A model generated the notes under the pieces. That model was not told the origin of the DNA. It made no database searches and worked only from the letters and a program-made list of their open reading frames with translations. 64,000 nucleotides of DNA. Source: Streptomyces sp. CBMA152 (GTDB lineage: Bacteria > Actinomycetota > Actinomycetes > Streptomycetales > Streptomycetaceae). The first letter of the stretch is position 1. The number at the start of each line of letters is the position of its first letter. The stretch spans positions 124,001 to 188,000 of the forward strand of contig NZ_MECJ01000039.1 in NCBI RefSeq assembly GCF_014596475.1, in the 5' to 3' direction. The translations under genes and the position numbers were made by a program. Shown here piece after piece: positions 20,199 to 27,657 of this stretch.

Positions 20199-20406
20199 CG
20201 CCGTTCACCTCCGGGAAGAACCGCACCATGCGCTTCGGGATCTCCACCACATCCTCGTGCCCGGGGAGACCGAGCTGCGAGCGCCGGGCCTCGTCCGCGA
20301 CCTTCCAGCCCTGCACCAGGTACGTGTCCTTCTCGTCGTCCAGGTACAGGGTCGGCGACTTGCCGTCAGGGCTCTCCGGGTCCTGGCCGAGCTTGATGAG
20401 CGCCGT
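20179..20406 (-). CDS. Small DUF6879-associated protein with an apparent ACG start
   Basis: A frame of about 75 codons ends at TGA 20181-20179 (LIKLGQDPESPDGKSPTLYL ... VVEIPKRMVRFFPEVNGG). Codon use and sense are good, but between the upstream in-frame stop (20418-20416) and the protein there is no ATG, GTG or TTG. GGAGG (20415-20411) is followed by ACG at 20409 and 20406. A single T-to-C change of ATG at 20406 would explain this. The product corresponds to the N-terminal domain of the fused protein at 23033. It is either started at ACG or silenced. Confidence 0.55.
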   Translation of the reverse strand, partial: TALIKLGQDPESPDGKSPTLYLDDEKDTYLVQGWKVADEARRSQLGLPGHEDVVEIPKRMVRFFPEVNGGGVADS

Positions 20407-20480
20407 CGTGCCTCCTCATGTCGTTCTCGGGCGGACCTGCCATGCCCGATCGTGCGCCCCAGCAGCTCGTGGATACCAGG

Positions 20481-20500
20481 AACTTGCGCGAACTTGTGCG
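20481..20500. promoter_or_regulatory. Direct repeat upstream of the DUF6879/HTH operon
   Basis: Two 10-bp units, AACTTGCGCG and AACTTGTGCG, lie back to back about 70 bases before the operon start. A related word (GTTGCGCAAAGTT, 22934-22946) precedes the second DUF6879/HTH locus. They are candidate binding sites for the XRE regulators. Confidence 0.4.
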
Positions 20501-20529
20501 GTGGCTGCAGAGGTCGGCGGGGTGCCCCG

Positions 20530-20952
20530 TCACTTCACCTCGGCCGTGACCTTCCAGAGCAAGACGGCCCCGGGGCAGATGCGGCCGGGGTCCGGGCGGC
20601 AGTGGCGTGTTGCGGTGATCGTGGCGACGCCGAGTTTCTCCGCGTGGAGGACGCCGCTGGCACTGCCCGTCGGTGTCGTGCCGCCCGTGGTGCGTCGGAG
20701 CACGTCGGGGGTGCTGGACTGCGGAATGCTCCAGGTGTAGTTGAGCCCTTGGCTGCGGTAGCCGGTGAGCATGACGCTGACGTCGTCCCCGGCCGCCAGG
20801 GCCACGGTCCGGCCGTCGTCCACGTTCGTCAGCGTCACGCGCTGGGCTGCTGGAGCATGGTGGGACTGAGCGGCCGCCGGCACGGCAGCGGTGACCACGG
20901 CCAGCGCCAGCCCGGCAGCCAGCGGAACGGCACGGTACTTCGATGTCTTCAT
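20530..20952 (-). CDS. Secreted small beta-rich protein (possibly chagasin-like)
   Basis: 140 residues from ATG 20952. A Sec signal peptide (MKTSKYRAVPLAAGLALAVV...AAVPAAAQ) has likely cleavage near residue 29. The mature part contains LTGYRSQGLNYTWSIPQ, TGGTTPTGSASG and a C-terminal ATITATRHCRPDPGRIC...VLLWKVTAEVK with a probable disulfide. The order of a GYxW-like loop, a glycine loop and a C-terminal R-P loop recalls chagasin (I42) cysteine-protease inhibitors. The match is weak, so this is a suggestion only. Confidence 0.65.
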   Translation of the reverse strand: MKTSKYRAVPLAAGLALAVVTAAVPAAAQSHHAPAAQRVTLTNVDDGRTVALAAGDDVSVMLTGYRSQGLNYTWSIPQSSTPDVLRRTTGGTTPTGSASGVLHAEKLGVATITATRHCRPDPGRICPGAVLLWKVTAEVK

Positions 20953-21428
20953 GATTCCCCAACGTCGGTCGGGCCAGTAGGAACGGGCTCTGCGCCCAGT
21001 GACCAGCTTGGCCCGCACTCAAGCTCAAATGGCAACTTTTGCGGTCAAACGCCCGGAAATGGTGATGGCGGGCATCGTGCCTTGCCGACGCTCGCGCTCG
21101 GACGGCAACCGTTCGAGAAGAGGATCAAGGCTTCACCCCGGGTACCCCGGTGCGCCATTCGATCCAAAGGGAGCCTTGCAGTGCACCCGCCTGAAGGCAA
21201 GGCGGGCCCGCTCCATGGGCAGTGAATCAGCCCATCTCGGTGGCTCGACCGACAGCAGTCACCCAGACGGGAGCACTGGCTTGATCCGCTCCGACACGGG
21301 GTCGGAGCACCGGACGGCCGTCTCACCAGGCGCCGGGCTGCCGCACTCCCCACGCGCCCAGAGTGGCCAGCTTTCGGCGCCCCAGCTCGATAGTGGAGTC
21401 GCTTGGCAACGGGGCTCCAAGCTCGACG
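20953..21428. other. Non-coding stretch without recognised features
   Basis: About 475 bases between the secreted-protein gene and the HAD remnant. Frames here have poor codon statistics and no recognisable domains. It must hold the promoter of the minus-strand secreted protein; I see no clear -35/-10 pair. Confidence 0.4.
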
Positions 21429-21725
21429 CTAGCCGCCGACGATCCGTACAACGTCGTGGAGGGAGTCGACGCGCCAGTCAGCAGTGGCCGCCTCGGGGGT
21501 GTCCGCCCACAGATATCCCCATGGGCCGCGTCGTAGGTGTGCGGTGAGCAGGCCCGCGGTGTGCGCGGGCGCAAGGTCGTTCGCCGGGTGGTCGCCGACG
21601 TAGAGCGTTTCGTCGGGTCCCGTCCCGGCCGCTTCGAGGACGCGGGCGAAGAACTCCGTCGCCGCCCAGTAACGATCGTCGCGTACAAGGGTTTCACCGA
21701 TGTCGAAGGCGACTGTGCGGATCAC
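21429..21725 (-). pseudogene. HAD-family hydrolase with internal deletion
   Basis: 98 codons. The start is a normal HAD N-terminus (MIRTVAFDIGETLVRDD, nucleophile Asp in motif I). The end is a normal HAD C-terminus (ETLYVGDHPANDLAPAHTAGL, motif IV, then RRGPWGYLWADTPEA). Full-length relatives have about 230 residues; here the cap domain, motif II and the motif III lysine are missing. The junction lies about residues 18-24 (RYWAATEFFARVLEAAG). The deletion is in frame, but the product should be inactive. Confidence 0.75.
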
Positions 21726-21734
21726 GGGCGGATC

Positions 21735-22606
21735 TTATGGCGGTGGCGCTGGGCCGTCCAGATCAAGGCCCCACGCCCGACGATCGAGACGAGCGCGCAG
21801 GGTCTTCACCTGAGCGAGGCAGCAGCGGGCCAGGCGCCGTGCGTGCTCCCACTGCTGTGGGAGGTTGGACGACTCGCTGTCGAGGGCGAGTTGTCGGTGT
21901 GCTTCCGTGATGCCGAGCAGGAGCCGGCTGCGCGCCGGGTCGGCGAAGTGGAGCCCGGTAGCAGCGTCCTGGACCGCTGGCAGCAGGGCTCCGAGGTGGC
22001 CGCGGTAGCGCATGGTTGCGGCGGTCGCGTCCTCCAGCGACAGCGCGTCCGCGTGGGCCGGGGCGTCGGCGAGCAGGGCCTCGCACTCTTCCGCGATCGC
22101 GTCGAGGCAGGGCCCGGCCGGGGCGCCGACGGTTGACTCGGCGGCGCGCCGGCGGCCGAGGCGGATGACCTCGTCGACACCGGCCGGGATGCAGTAGTCC
22201 TCTCGGCGCCGTGGCGGGATCGGCCAGTACGCCCCGGGCTTGGCGGTGCGGTGAAGTTCGGGGATGCCGAGCCACGTCGTCTCGGGGGTAAGGAGTGTGA
22301 CGTCGGGCTGTCGTACTGGGCACAGCTGCCGACGGCCACGAGGGTGTAGTACCAGACGCTGGTGTCGTAGGCGTCGTGGATGACGGGCCCGTCCATGACG
22401 CGGCCGAGGTACGCGGCGACGGTGGCCGAGTCGCCGCTCTGGGCTGCGGCGTGAATGATCGCCGCGGAGATGCGGACGGTGTCGAACGCGCGGCCCGTCG
22501 GGAGCATCGCCAGGCCATCCCCTTGCCACTCCATCCAGACCTTCGAGGGTGAGGAGTGCGCGGAGGCGAGCCAGTCGGAAGCCGCGCGCTGCGTATCCAC
22601 GCTCAT
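21735..22606 (-). pseudogene. Frameshifted conserved hypothetical with DUF6415-like C-terminus
   Basis: Reading starts at ATG 22606 (MSVDTQRAASDWLASAHS), which overlaps the stop of the upstream gene (ATGA). It proceeds well to SCAQYDSP near 22303. The family-like continuation (DVTLLTPETTWLGIPELHRT, GAYWPIPPRRREDYCIPAG) is in another frame. One extra G in the run 22305-22307 would restore a single protein of about 290 residues. The last ~110 residues (LEDATAATMRYRGHLGALLP, QWEHARRLARCCLAQVKTL) resemble DUF6415. It is either a true mutation or a sequencing error in a homopolymer. Confidence 0.6.
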
Positions 22607-22860
22607 GATCGGTCCGATCTGTCCGCCCGTGCGCGGACGTTGCTGTTGCGGCAGGGCGGGTCGCAGGCCCACAGCTCTTTGATCCGGAAGTGGTCGGGGT
22701 GGCCGGTCGGCTCGGTCACCGTGCCGACCAGCCGGTCCCGGTACAAGCGGTTGCCGCAGTAGGCGCAGGCCCACCCCTCCCGCTGGGGACCGGTGAAGTC
22801 ACGCCAGTCAAGCGAGAGAGGGGTCGGGGAGCCCGCCCGTGCAGACTGCTTCGTGGTCAT
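22603..22860 (-). CDS. Small zinc-ribbon-like protein
   Basis: 85 residues from ATG 22860. One CxxC (WACAYCGNRLYRD) and a second Cys pair (WACDPPCRN) are about 40 residues apart, suggesting a zinc ribbon. The C-terminus is charged. It is translationally coupled (ATGA) to the frameshifted gene downstream and divergent from the DUF6879 gene at 23033. The function is unknown. Confidence 0.65.
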   Translation of the reverse strand: MTTKQSARAGSPTPLSLDWRDFTGPQREGWACAYCGNRLYRDRLVGTVTEPTGHPDHFRIKELWACDPPCRNSNVRARADRSDRS

Positions 22861-22917
22861 GAATCGGAAGGTAGGGAGGGTGAGTTGGCCGCTGCCACGC
22901 GAGTTGCTCGGAGTTTC

Positions 22918-23032
22918 TTGACCATCTGGCGGAGTTGCGCAAAGTTATTCACGAAGGCCAAACCAGCCCGGTCCACGGGGTGTTGGTCTGCGTGATGCTG
23001 ACGGGATCAGTCCTCGACGAAAGGAACTGATC
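22918..23032 (+). promoter_or_regulatory. Promoter region and RBS hairpin of the second DUF6879 locus
   Basis: TTGACC (22918-22923) and AAAGTT (22941-22946) with 17-base spacing form a candidate promoter, with a GTTGCGCAAAGTT word across the -10. Next to the start codon, GATCAGT (23005-23011) and ACTGATC (23026-23032) are complementary and enclose the AAGGA ribosome-binding site in a 14-base loop. Confidence 0.45.
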
Positions 23033-23788
23033 ATGGCGCGACGGCTGCGCTTCAACGGCACCGGCAGTGGTGGCGGCTCCTGTCCAGCTGTGCACGAAGA
23101 CCTGGACACCGGTGAGGTCATCGTGCACGGCCCCCGGCTCACCGACCCCGAGGACATCGCCCGGCTCCAGCACCTGGACGAGGACGAGATCCCGATCGTG
23201 GTGCCGCGCAACACGCTGATCGACTTCGGTCCCAAGGACCGGGACACCGAGCCGCGCATCCTCGACCCGGACACGTTCTCCCGCATGTTCGAGAACTTCC
23301 GGCACAGTGCCTGGCACCTGGAGATGCGCAAGGGCTACGCAGTGGACCAGGCCACGGACACCTACGCCCAATTCGTCCGGGGCGAGACACCGGCATGGGA
23401 CATGGGCTCACCGTGGGCTCGTACGATCAGTGCCAAGACGCGGGATGGTGCGTACGTCGGGCGCGTCCGGGTCGTCGACAACCCGCCGACCGAGGGCCAG
23501 TTGTACCTGCTGGCGCACGCCGAGCACAACGCCGAGCTCGGTGAGGAAGTCCGGAACATGTGGCGCGACGACGCCAGGCGTGCGAACCTCCCGGACGAGG
23601 ATTTCTGGATCTTCGACTCTCACATCGTCGCGCTGTGCCTGTTCGATGACGACGACAACCTCACGGGCGTCGAGCTGATCACCGAACCGGCGCGCGTCAA
23701 CCAGTACAACCGGCTGCGTGACGTGGCGCAGCACTACGCCACCCCGAACAAGCAATTCGTGGCTGACCTGGCTGCGAAGGAGGAGTAA
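23033..23788 (+). CDS. DUF6879-family protein with fused N-terminal domain
   Basis: 251 residues. Residues 1-70 (GSCPAVHEDLDTGEVIVHGP, DEIPIVVPRNTLIDF) match the separate small protein at 20179-20406 in layout. Residues ~75-250 are the DUF6879 core (HLEMRKGYAVDQATDTY, DEDFWIFDSHIVALCLFDDD, GVELITEPARVNQYNRLRD). It is followed 8 bases later by an XRE/DUF5753 regulator, so it is the same module as at 18.8-20.4 kb with the first two genes fused. Confidence 0.8.
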   Translation: MARRLRFNGTGSGGGSCPAVHEDLDTGEVIVHGPRLTDPEDIARLQHLDEDEIPIVVPRNTLIDFGPKDRDTEPRILDPDTFSRMFENFRHSAWHLEMRKGYAVDQATDTYAQFVRGETPAWDMGSPWARTISAKTRDGAYVGRVRVVDNPPTEGQLYLLAHAEHNAELGEEVRNMWRDDARRANLPDEDFWIFDSHIVALCLFDDDDNLTGVELITEPARVNQYNRLRDVAQHYATPNKQFVADLAAKEE

Positions 23789-23796
23789 GCAGGTGA

Positions 23797-24660
23797 GTGC
23801 CGGTGAGCACGGACTATCAGAAGGCGCGTGAGGATCTCGGAATCCGGCTCCGGGAACTCCGGCTCACGGCGCCTGAAGGTCGGCTCACCGGTACGCAGCT
23901 CGCTGAACGGCTCGGGTCTGGATGGACCAAGGTCAAGATCAGTAAGCTGGAGAACGGCAAACAGACAGCGACAGCCGAAGACCTGCGGGCCTGGGCGGAC
24001 GGAACCGGCCAACCCGGTGCCTGTGATGAACTGATCGCCCGGCTGCGGGGGTTCGAGTCGCACATCCGGTCGTGGCGTCGCCAACTGGCCGCAGGGCACC
24101 GGCCCGTGCAGGACGCCGTCACGGTGGAGCACGAGCGGACACGCGTCCTGACCATCTGGGAGAACGTCCTCATCCCCGGCATGGTGCAGATCCCCGAGTA
24201 CGCCCGGCACACCTTCACCCGGCACGCCGACCTGATGCGGTCACCGCGAGACACCGAGGACGCCGTACGCGCCCGGATCCAGAGGCAGGAAGGGCTGTAC
24301 CGACCAGGCCGGACGTACCGGATCATGATGTGGGAAGGCGCGTTGCTGTCCCTGGTCTGTCCGCCGTCCGTGCTCGCCGCTCAGCTGCACCACCTCGCCG
24401 GCGTCATCGGCCTGGACACCGTGGAACTCGGCATCATCCCCTTCACGGCGTCACTGAAGATCTGGCCGGGCAACAGCTTCTGGGTCTACGACGAGCGTCT
24501 CGTGGTCGTCGAGGACTGGCACGCCGAGCTGTGGATCGATGACGCCGACAGCGTCGCCACCTATCTGCGGGTATGGAAGACCCTGAGCGAGTCCGCGGTT
24601 TACGGGGCTGATGCGCACCGGGTGATCACTCGCGCGCGGAGCGCGCTGAATGCTTCCTGA
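23797..24660 (+). CDS. XRE-type HTH regulator with DUF5753 domain
   Basis: 287 residues from GTG 23797. HTH at residues 15-75 (LGIRLRELRLTAPEGRLTGT, TKVKISKLENGKQTA). The DUF5753 part is RVLTIWENVLIPGMVQIPEY, RQEGLYRPGRTYRIMMWEGA, VELGIIPFTA and YDERLVVVEDW. GGAGG of the ribosome-binding site lies inside the stop region of the DUF6879 gene, indicating coupling. It ends next to a strong terminator. Confidence 0.85.
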   Translation: MPVSTDYQKAREDLGIRLRELRLTAPEGRLTGTQLAERLGSGWTKVKISKLENGKQTATAEDLRAWADGTGQPGACDELIARLRGFESHIRSWRRQLAAGHRPVQDAVTVEHERTRVLTIWENVLIPGMVQIPEYARHTFTRHADLMRSPRDTEDAVRARIQRQEGLYRPGRTYRIMMWEGALLSLVCPPSVLAAQLHHLAGVIGLDTVELGIIPFTASLKIWPGNSFWVYDERLVVVEDWHAELWIDDADSVATYLRVWKTLSESAVYGADAHRVITRARSALNAS

Positions 24661-24667
24661 TAAAAAC

Positions 24668-24707
24668 GATCAAGGCTCTACCTATAACTGCAGGTAGAGC
24701 CTTGATC
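24668..24707. terminator. Strong hairpin, probably bidirectional
   Basis: 16-bp perfect arms GATCAAGGCTCTACCT (24668-24683) and its complement (24692-24707) with an 8-base loop. AAAAA at 24662-24666 gives a U-run for minus-strand transcripts. It ends the DUF6879/HTH operon and marks the right side of the accessory patch. Confidence 0.85.
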
Positions 24708-25064
24708 ATCGAGCGCTCGATTCAGGACCGTAAACCGAACCCAGCGCCCTGGCTGTGGAGTTGTGACCGCCCGACGGGGCGAGGCTGGCGCGACAGGACG
24801 TTCGCACCGCCGGGCGGAGTCTGGGGGTGCAGGCGTCCGGGATCGCGGCGGCCAGTGATTGGCTCGTCCTCCGCGCGCCCTTCCTTCAGGTCAAGAAGGG
24901 GCCGGGACGGACCTTGACCACCGCACTGGCATCACGAGTGCCGCCGCGATCCTCGGCCTGTCCGGGGCCGCCGGCCACCCCTCATCGGGCCGGCGGTCCG
25001 GACGGCGCCCGGAAATGTGACCTCCCGTCAGATTTCCGAGCGCGGTCTGGTGAAGCGAACCCGC
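24708..25064. other. Intergenic stretch without recognised genes
   Basis: About 357 bases between the terminator and the catalase stop. The short frames here lack family resemblance. I see no clear inverted repeat or promoter. Confidence 0.4.
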
Positions 25065-26522
25065 TCAGTCCTCGCGCAGTGCGCGGACCGCTTCCTCCAC
25101 GCGCTTGCCGTACTCGGCGTCCGCGGCGTGGAAGTGGGCCAGGTTCTTCTCGATGACGTCGTCGCGGGAGACCTGGGAGAGGCCGCCGGCGATGTTCGCG
25201 ATCAGGCGGGACTTCTCGTCGTCCGACATCAGGCGGTACAGCTCGCCCGCCTGGAAGAAGTCGTCGTCCTTCACGTGGGCGGGGGCCGCGTGCGTGCCCG
25301 TCCAGCCCGCGATCGCCAGCGGGGCGGACAGTGCCGCGTCCGTCTGCGACGGGCCCGCGTACGAGTTCGGCTCGTAGTTCTTGTCGGTGCGGCGGCCGTT
25401 GCGCGTCGCCATGGCGCCGTCGCGGCCGTAGTTGTCCGCGACCGTCGCCTTGGGCGCGTTCACCGCGAGCTGGGTGTGGTTGACGCCCAGGCGGTAGCGG
25501 TGCGCGTCCGCGTACGCGAACAGGCGGCCCTGGAGCATCTTGTCCGGCGAGGGGCCGATGCCCGGCACGAAGTTGTTCGGCGAGAACGCCGCCTGCTCGA
25601 CCTCGGCGAAGACGTTGTCGGGGTTGCGGTCCAGCACCAGGCGGCCCACCCGCTGCAGCGGGTAGTCGCTGTGCGGCCACACCTTGGTGAGGTCGAACGG
25701 GTTGAAGCGGTAGCCCGCCGCCTCGGCCGCCGGCATGACCTGGACGTACAGCGTCCAGGACGGGTTCACGCCGCGCTCGATCGCCTGGAGCAGGTCCGTC
25801 TGGTGCGAGTTCGCGTCCTGGCCCACCAGCTCCGCCGCCTGGTCGGACGACAGGCTGCGGATGCCCTGGTTGGTCTTGAAGTGGTACTTCACGAAGAAGG
25901 CCTCGCCCGCCTCGTTCGTCCACTGGTAGGTGTGCGAGCCGTAGCCGTTCATGTGGCGGTACGACGCCGGGATGCCGCGGTCGCCCATCAGCCAGGTGAT
26001 CTGGTGCGTCGCCTCGGGGGCGTGCGCCCAGAAGTCCCAGACGTTGTCCGGCTCCTGCTTGCCCGTGAACGGGTCGCGCTTCTGGGAGTGGATGAAGTCG
26101 GGGAACTTGATCGGGTCCTTGATGAAGAACACCGGGGTGTTGTTGCCGACGAGGTCGTAGTTGCCGTCCTCGGTGTAGAACTTCAGCGCGAAGCCGCGCG
26201 GGTCGCGGACCGCGTCCGCGCCGCCGAGCGAGTCCGCCACCGTCGAGAAGCGGATGAACGTCTCGGTGCGCTTGCCCACCTGCGAGAGGAAGTCGGCCTT
26301 CGTGAAGCCGGTGACGTCGTCCGTCACCTCGAAGTAGCCGTACGCGCCGGAGCCGCGGGCGTGGACCACGCGCTCCGGGATCCGCTCACGGTTGAAGCGC
26401 GCGAGCTTCTCCAGCAGGTGCTGGTCCTGGAGGAGGATGGGGCCACCGACGCCGGCGGTGGCGGAGTTCTGGTTGTCGGCGACGGGGGCGCCGGACTCGG
26501 TCGTAAGCACGCGCTTCGACAT
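25065..26522 (-). CDS. katA: Monofunctional heme catalase
   Basis: 485 residues with the clade-3-like catalase layout. The active-site region is RIPERVVHARGSGAYGYFEV (catalytic His), followed by FSTVADSLGGADAVRDPRGF, GNNTPVFFIKDPIKFPD, the distal Asn region, and the heme-ligand motif RLFAYADAHRYRLG (proximal Tyr). It dismutates H2O2 to water and O2. It is not next to a CatR-type gene. Its promoter carries the same -35-overlapping palindrome as the urate-oxidase operon, which makes H2O2 from urate; this suggests a dedicated role in purine catabolism. Confidence 0.95.
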   Translation of the reverse strand: MSKRVLTTESGAPVADNQNSATAGVGGPILLQDQHLLEKLARFNRERIPERVVHARGSGAYGYFEVTDDVTGFTKADFLSQVGKRTETFIRFSTVADSLGGADAVRDPRGFALKFYTEDGNYDLVGNNTPVFFIKDPIKFPDFIHSQKRDPFTGKQEPDNVWDFWAHAPEATHQITWLMGDRGIPASYRHMNGYGSHTYQWTNEAGEAFFVKYHFKTNQGIRSLSSDQAAELVGQDANSHQTDLLQAIERGVNPSWTLYVQVMPAAEAAGYRFNPFDLTKVWPHSDYPLQRVGRLVLDRNPDNVFAEVEQAAFSPNNFVPGIGPSPDKMLQGRLFAYADAHRYRLGVNHTQLAVNAPKATVADNYGRDGAMATRNGRRTDKNYEPNSYAGPSQTDAALSAPLAIAGWTGTHAAPAHVKDDDFFQAGELYRLMSDDEKSRLIANIAGGLSQVSRDDVIEKNLAHFHAADAEYGKRVEEAVRALRED

Positions 26523-26572
26523 CGTGACCTTCCGTACGGGAGCTGCACTGCTGAACGGTCTGCGGTGTCAGG

Positions 26573-26614
26573 AGCGTAGGTACGCCCCGAAGCGAACGTC
26601 AACAGTTTGTTGAA
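26573..26614 (-). promoter_or_regulatory. Catalase promoter with TTCAACA-N3-TGTTGA operator
   Basis: On the minus strand the palindrome (26614-26598, TTCAACAAACTGTTGAC) runs into TTGACG (26602-26597, -35). It is followed by 18 bases and TACGCT (26578-26573, -10). The geometry is the same as at the uraD promoter (29332-29373). Confidence 0.65.
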
Positions 26615-26628
26615 AATGAAGTGGGGTG

Positions 26629-26690
26629 TTCCGGGCGGCGGCGACGCCTGGGCGCGACAGGACAGGTGTCAGCGCCACCGCCGCCCGGAA
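26629..26690 (-). terminator. Hairpin after garR
   Basis: TTCCGGGCGGCGG (26629-26641) pairs perfectly with 26678-26690 over 13 bp. The loop contains a second nested stem (GGCGC/GCGCC with GACA/TGTC). It separates the reductase gene from the catalase promoter. Confidence 0.6.
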
Positions 26691-26711
26691 GTCGGGGAGA
26701 GCCTTGAAGGC

Positions 26712-27602
26712 TCAGATCTGCGCGCCCGACAGGCGCTCGACCGCGCGCAGCAGCGCCGAGTGGTCCAGGCCGCCGTCGCCCTGGGCGCGCAGCGACGCGA
26801 CCAGCTGGGCCACCACCGCGCCGACCGGGAGCGCCGCGCCGACGTTGCGGGCGGCGTCGGTGACGATGCCCATGTCCTTGTGGTGCAGGTCGATGCGGAA
26901 GCCCGGCGCGAAGTCGCGGTTGAGGAAGTTGTCCTTCTTGCGGGTCAGCACGGTCGAACCGGCCAGACCGCCGTTGAGGACGTCCAGGGCCGCGGTGAGG
27001 TCCACTCCGGACTTCTCCAGGAAGACCACGGCCTCGGCGCACGCCTGGATGTTGACCGCCACGATCAGCTGGTTGGCGGCCTTCACCGTCTGGCCGGAGC
27101 CGTGCGGGCCGCAGAGCACGATGGTCTTGCCCAGCGCGTCGAAGATGCCCTTGGCCTCGTCGAAGTCGGCCTTGTCGCCGCCGACCATGATGGAGAGCAC
27201 GGCCTCGATCGCGCCGGCCTCGCCACCGGAGACCGGGGCGTCCAGGACGCGCACGCCCTTGTCGGCCGCCGCCTTCGCCAGGTCGACGGAGGTCTGCGGG
27301 GTGATCGACGACATGTCGATCAGAAGGGCGCCCGACTTGGCGTTCGCCAGGATGCCGGCCTCGCCGTACGCGATGGCCTCGACCTGCGGGGAGGCCGGGA
27401 CCATCGTGATGATCACGTCCGCGTCCTTGACCGCGTCGGCGATCGAGGCGGCGGCGGAGCCACCGGCGGCGGCCAGGCGGTCCAGCTTGTCCTGCTCAAG
27501 GGTGAAGCCGGTGACGGGGTAACCGGCCTTGATCAGGTTCTCGGACATGGGCGAGCCCATGATGCCGAGGCCGATCCATGCGATCTTGGGAATTGTGCTC
27601 AT
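26712..27602 (-). CDS. garR: 2-hydroxy-3-oxopropionate (tartronate semialdehyde) reductase
   Basis: 296 residues from ATG 27602 (MSTIPKIAWIGLGIMGSPMS); the upstream frame overlaps hyi and was rejected. It has the Rossmann GLGIMGSPM dinucleotide motif, the substrate-site DAPVSGGEAGA (beta-hydroxyacid dehydrogenase signature) and the catalytic Lys in GQTVKAANQLIVA. It reduces tartronate semialdehyde from Gcl to D-glycerate with NAD(P)H. It is co-transcribed with hyi (55-base gap), downstream of the operators at 28507-28542. Confidence 0.93.
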   Translation of the reverse strand: MSTIPKIAWIGLGIMGSPMSENLIKAGYPVTGFTLEQDKLDRLAAAGGSAAASIADAVKDADVIITMVPASPQVEAIAYGEAGILANAKSGALLIDMSSITPQTSVDLAKAAADKGVRVLDAPVSGGEAGAIEAVLSIMVGGDKADFDEAKGIFDALGKTIVLCGPHGSGQTVKAANQLIVAVNIQACAEAVVFLEKSGVDLTAALDVLNGGLAGSTVLTRKKDNFLNRDFAPGFRIDLHHKDMGIVTDAARNVGAALPVGAVVAQLVASLRAQGDGGLDHSALLRAVERLSGAQI

Positions 27603-27657
27603 TTGGGGGGCCTCTCTCAACTGCTGTGTTACGTCAGGAAGTTCGTGGGGGCGCGAA

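Noticed and set aside
20999..21547. 182-codon plus-strand frame
   Set aside because: Serine/arginine-rich, no domain, low third-position bias, overlaps the HAD remnant on the other strand.
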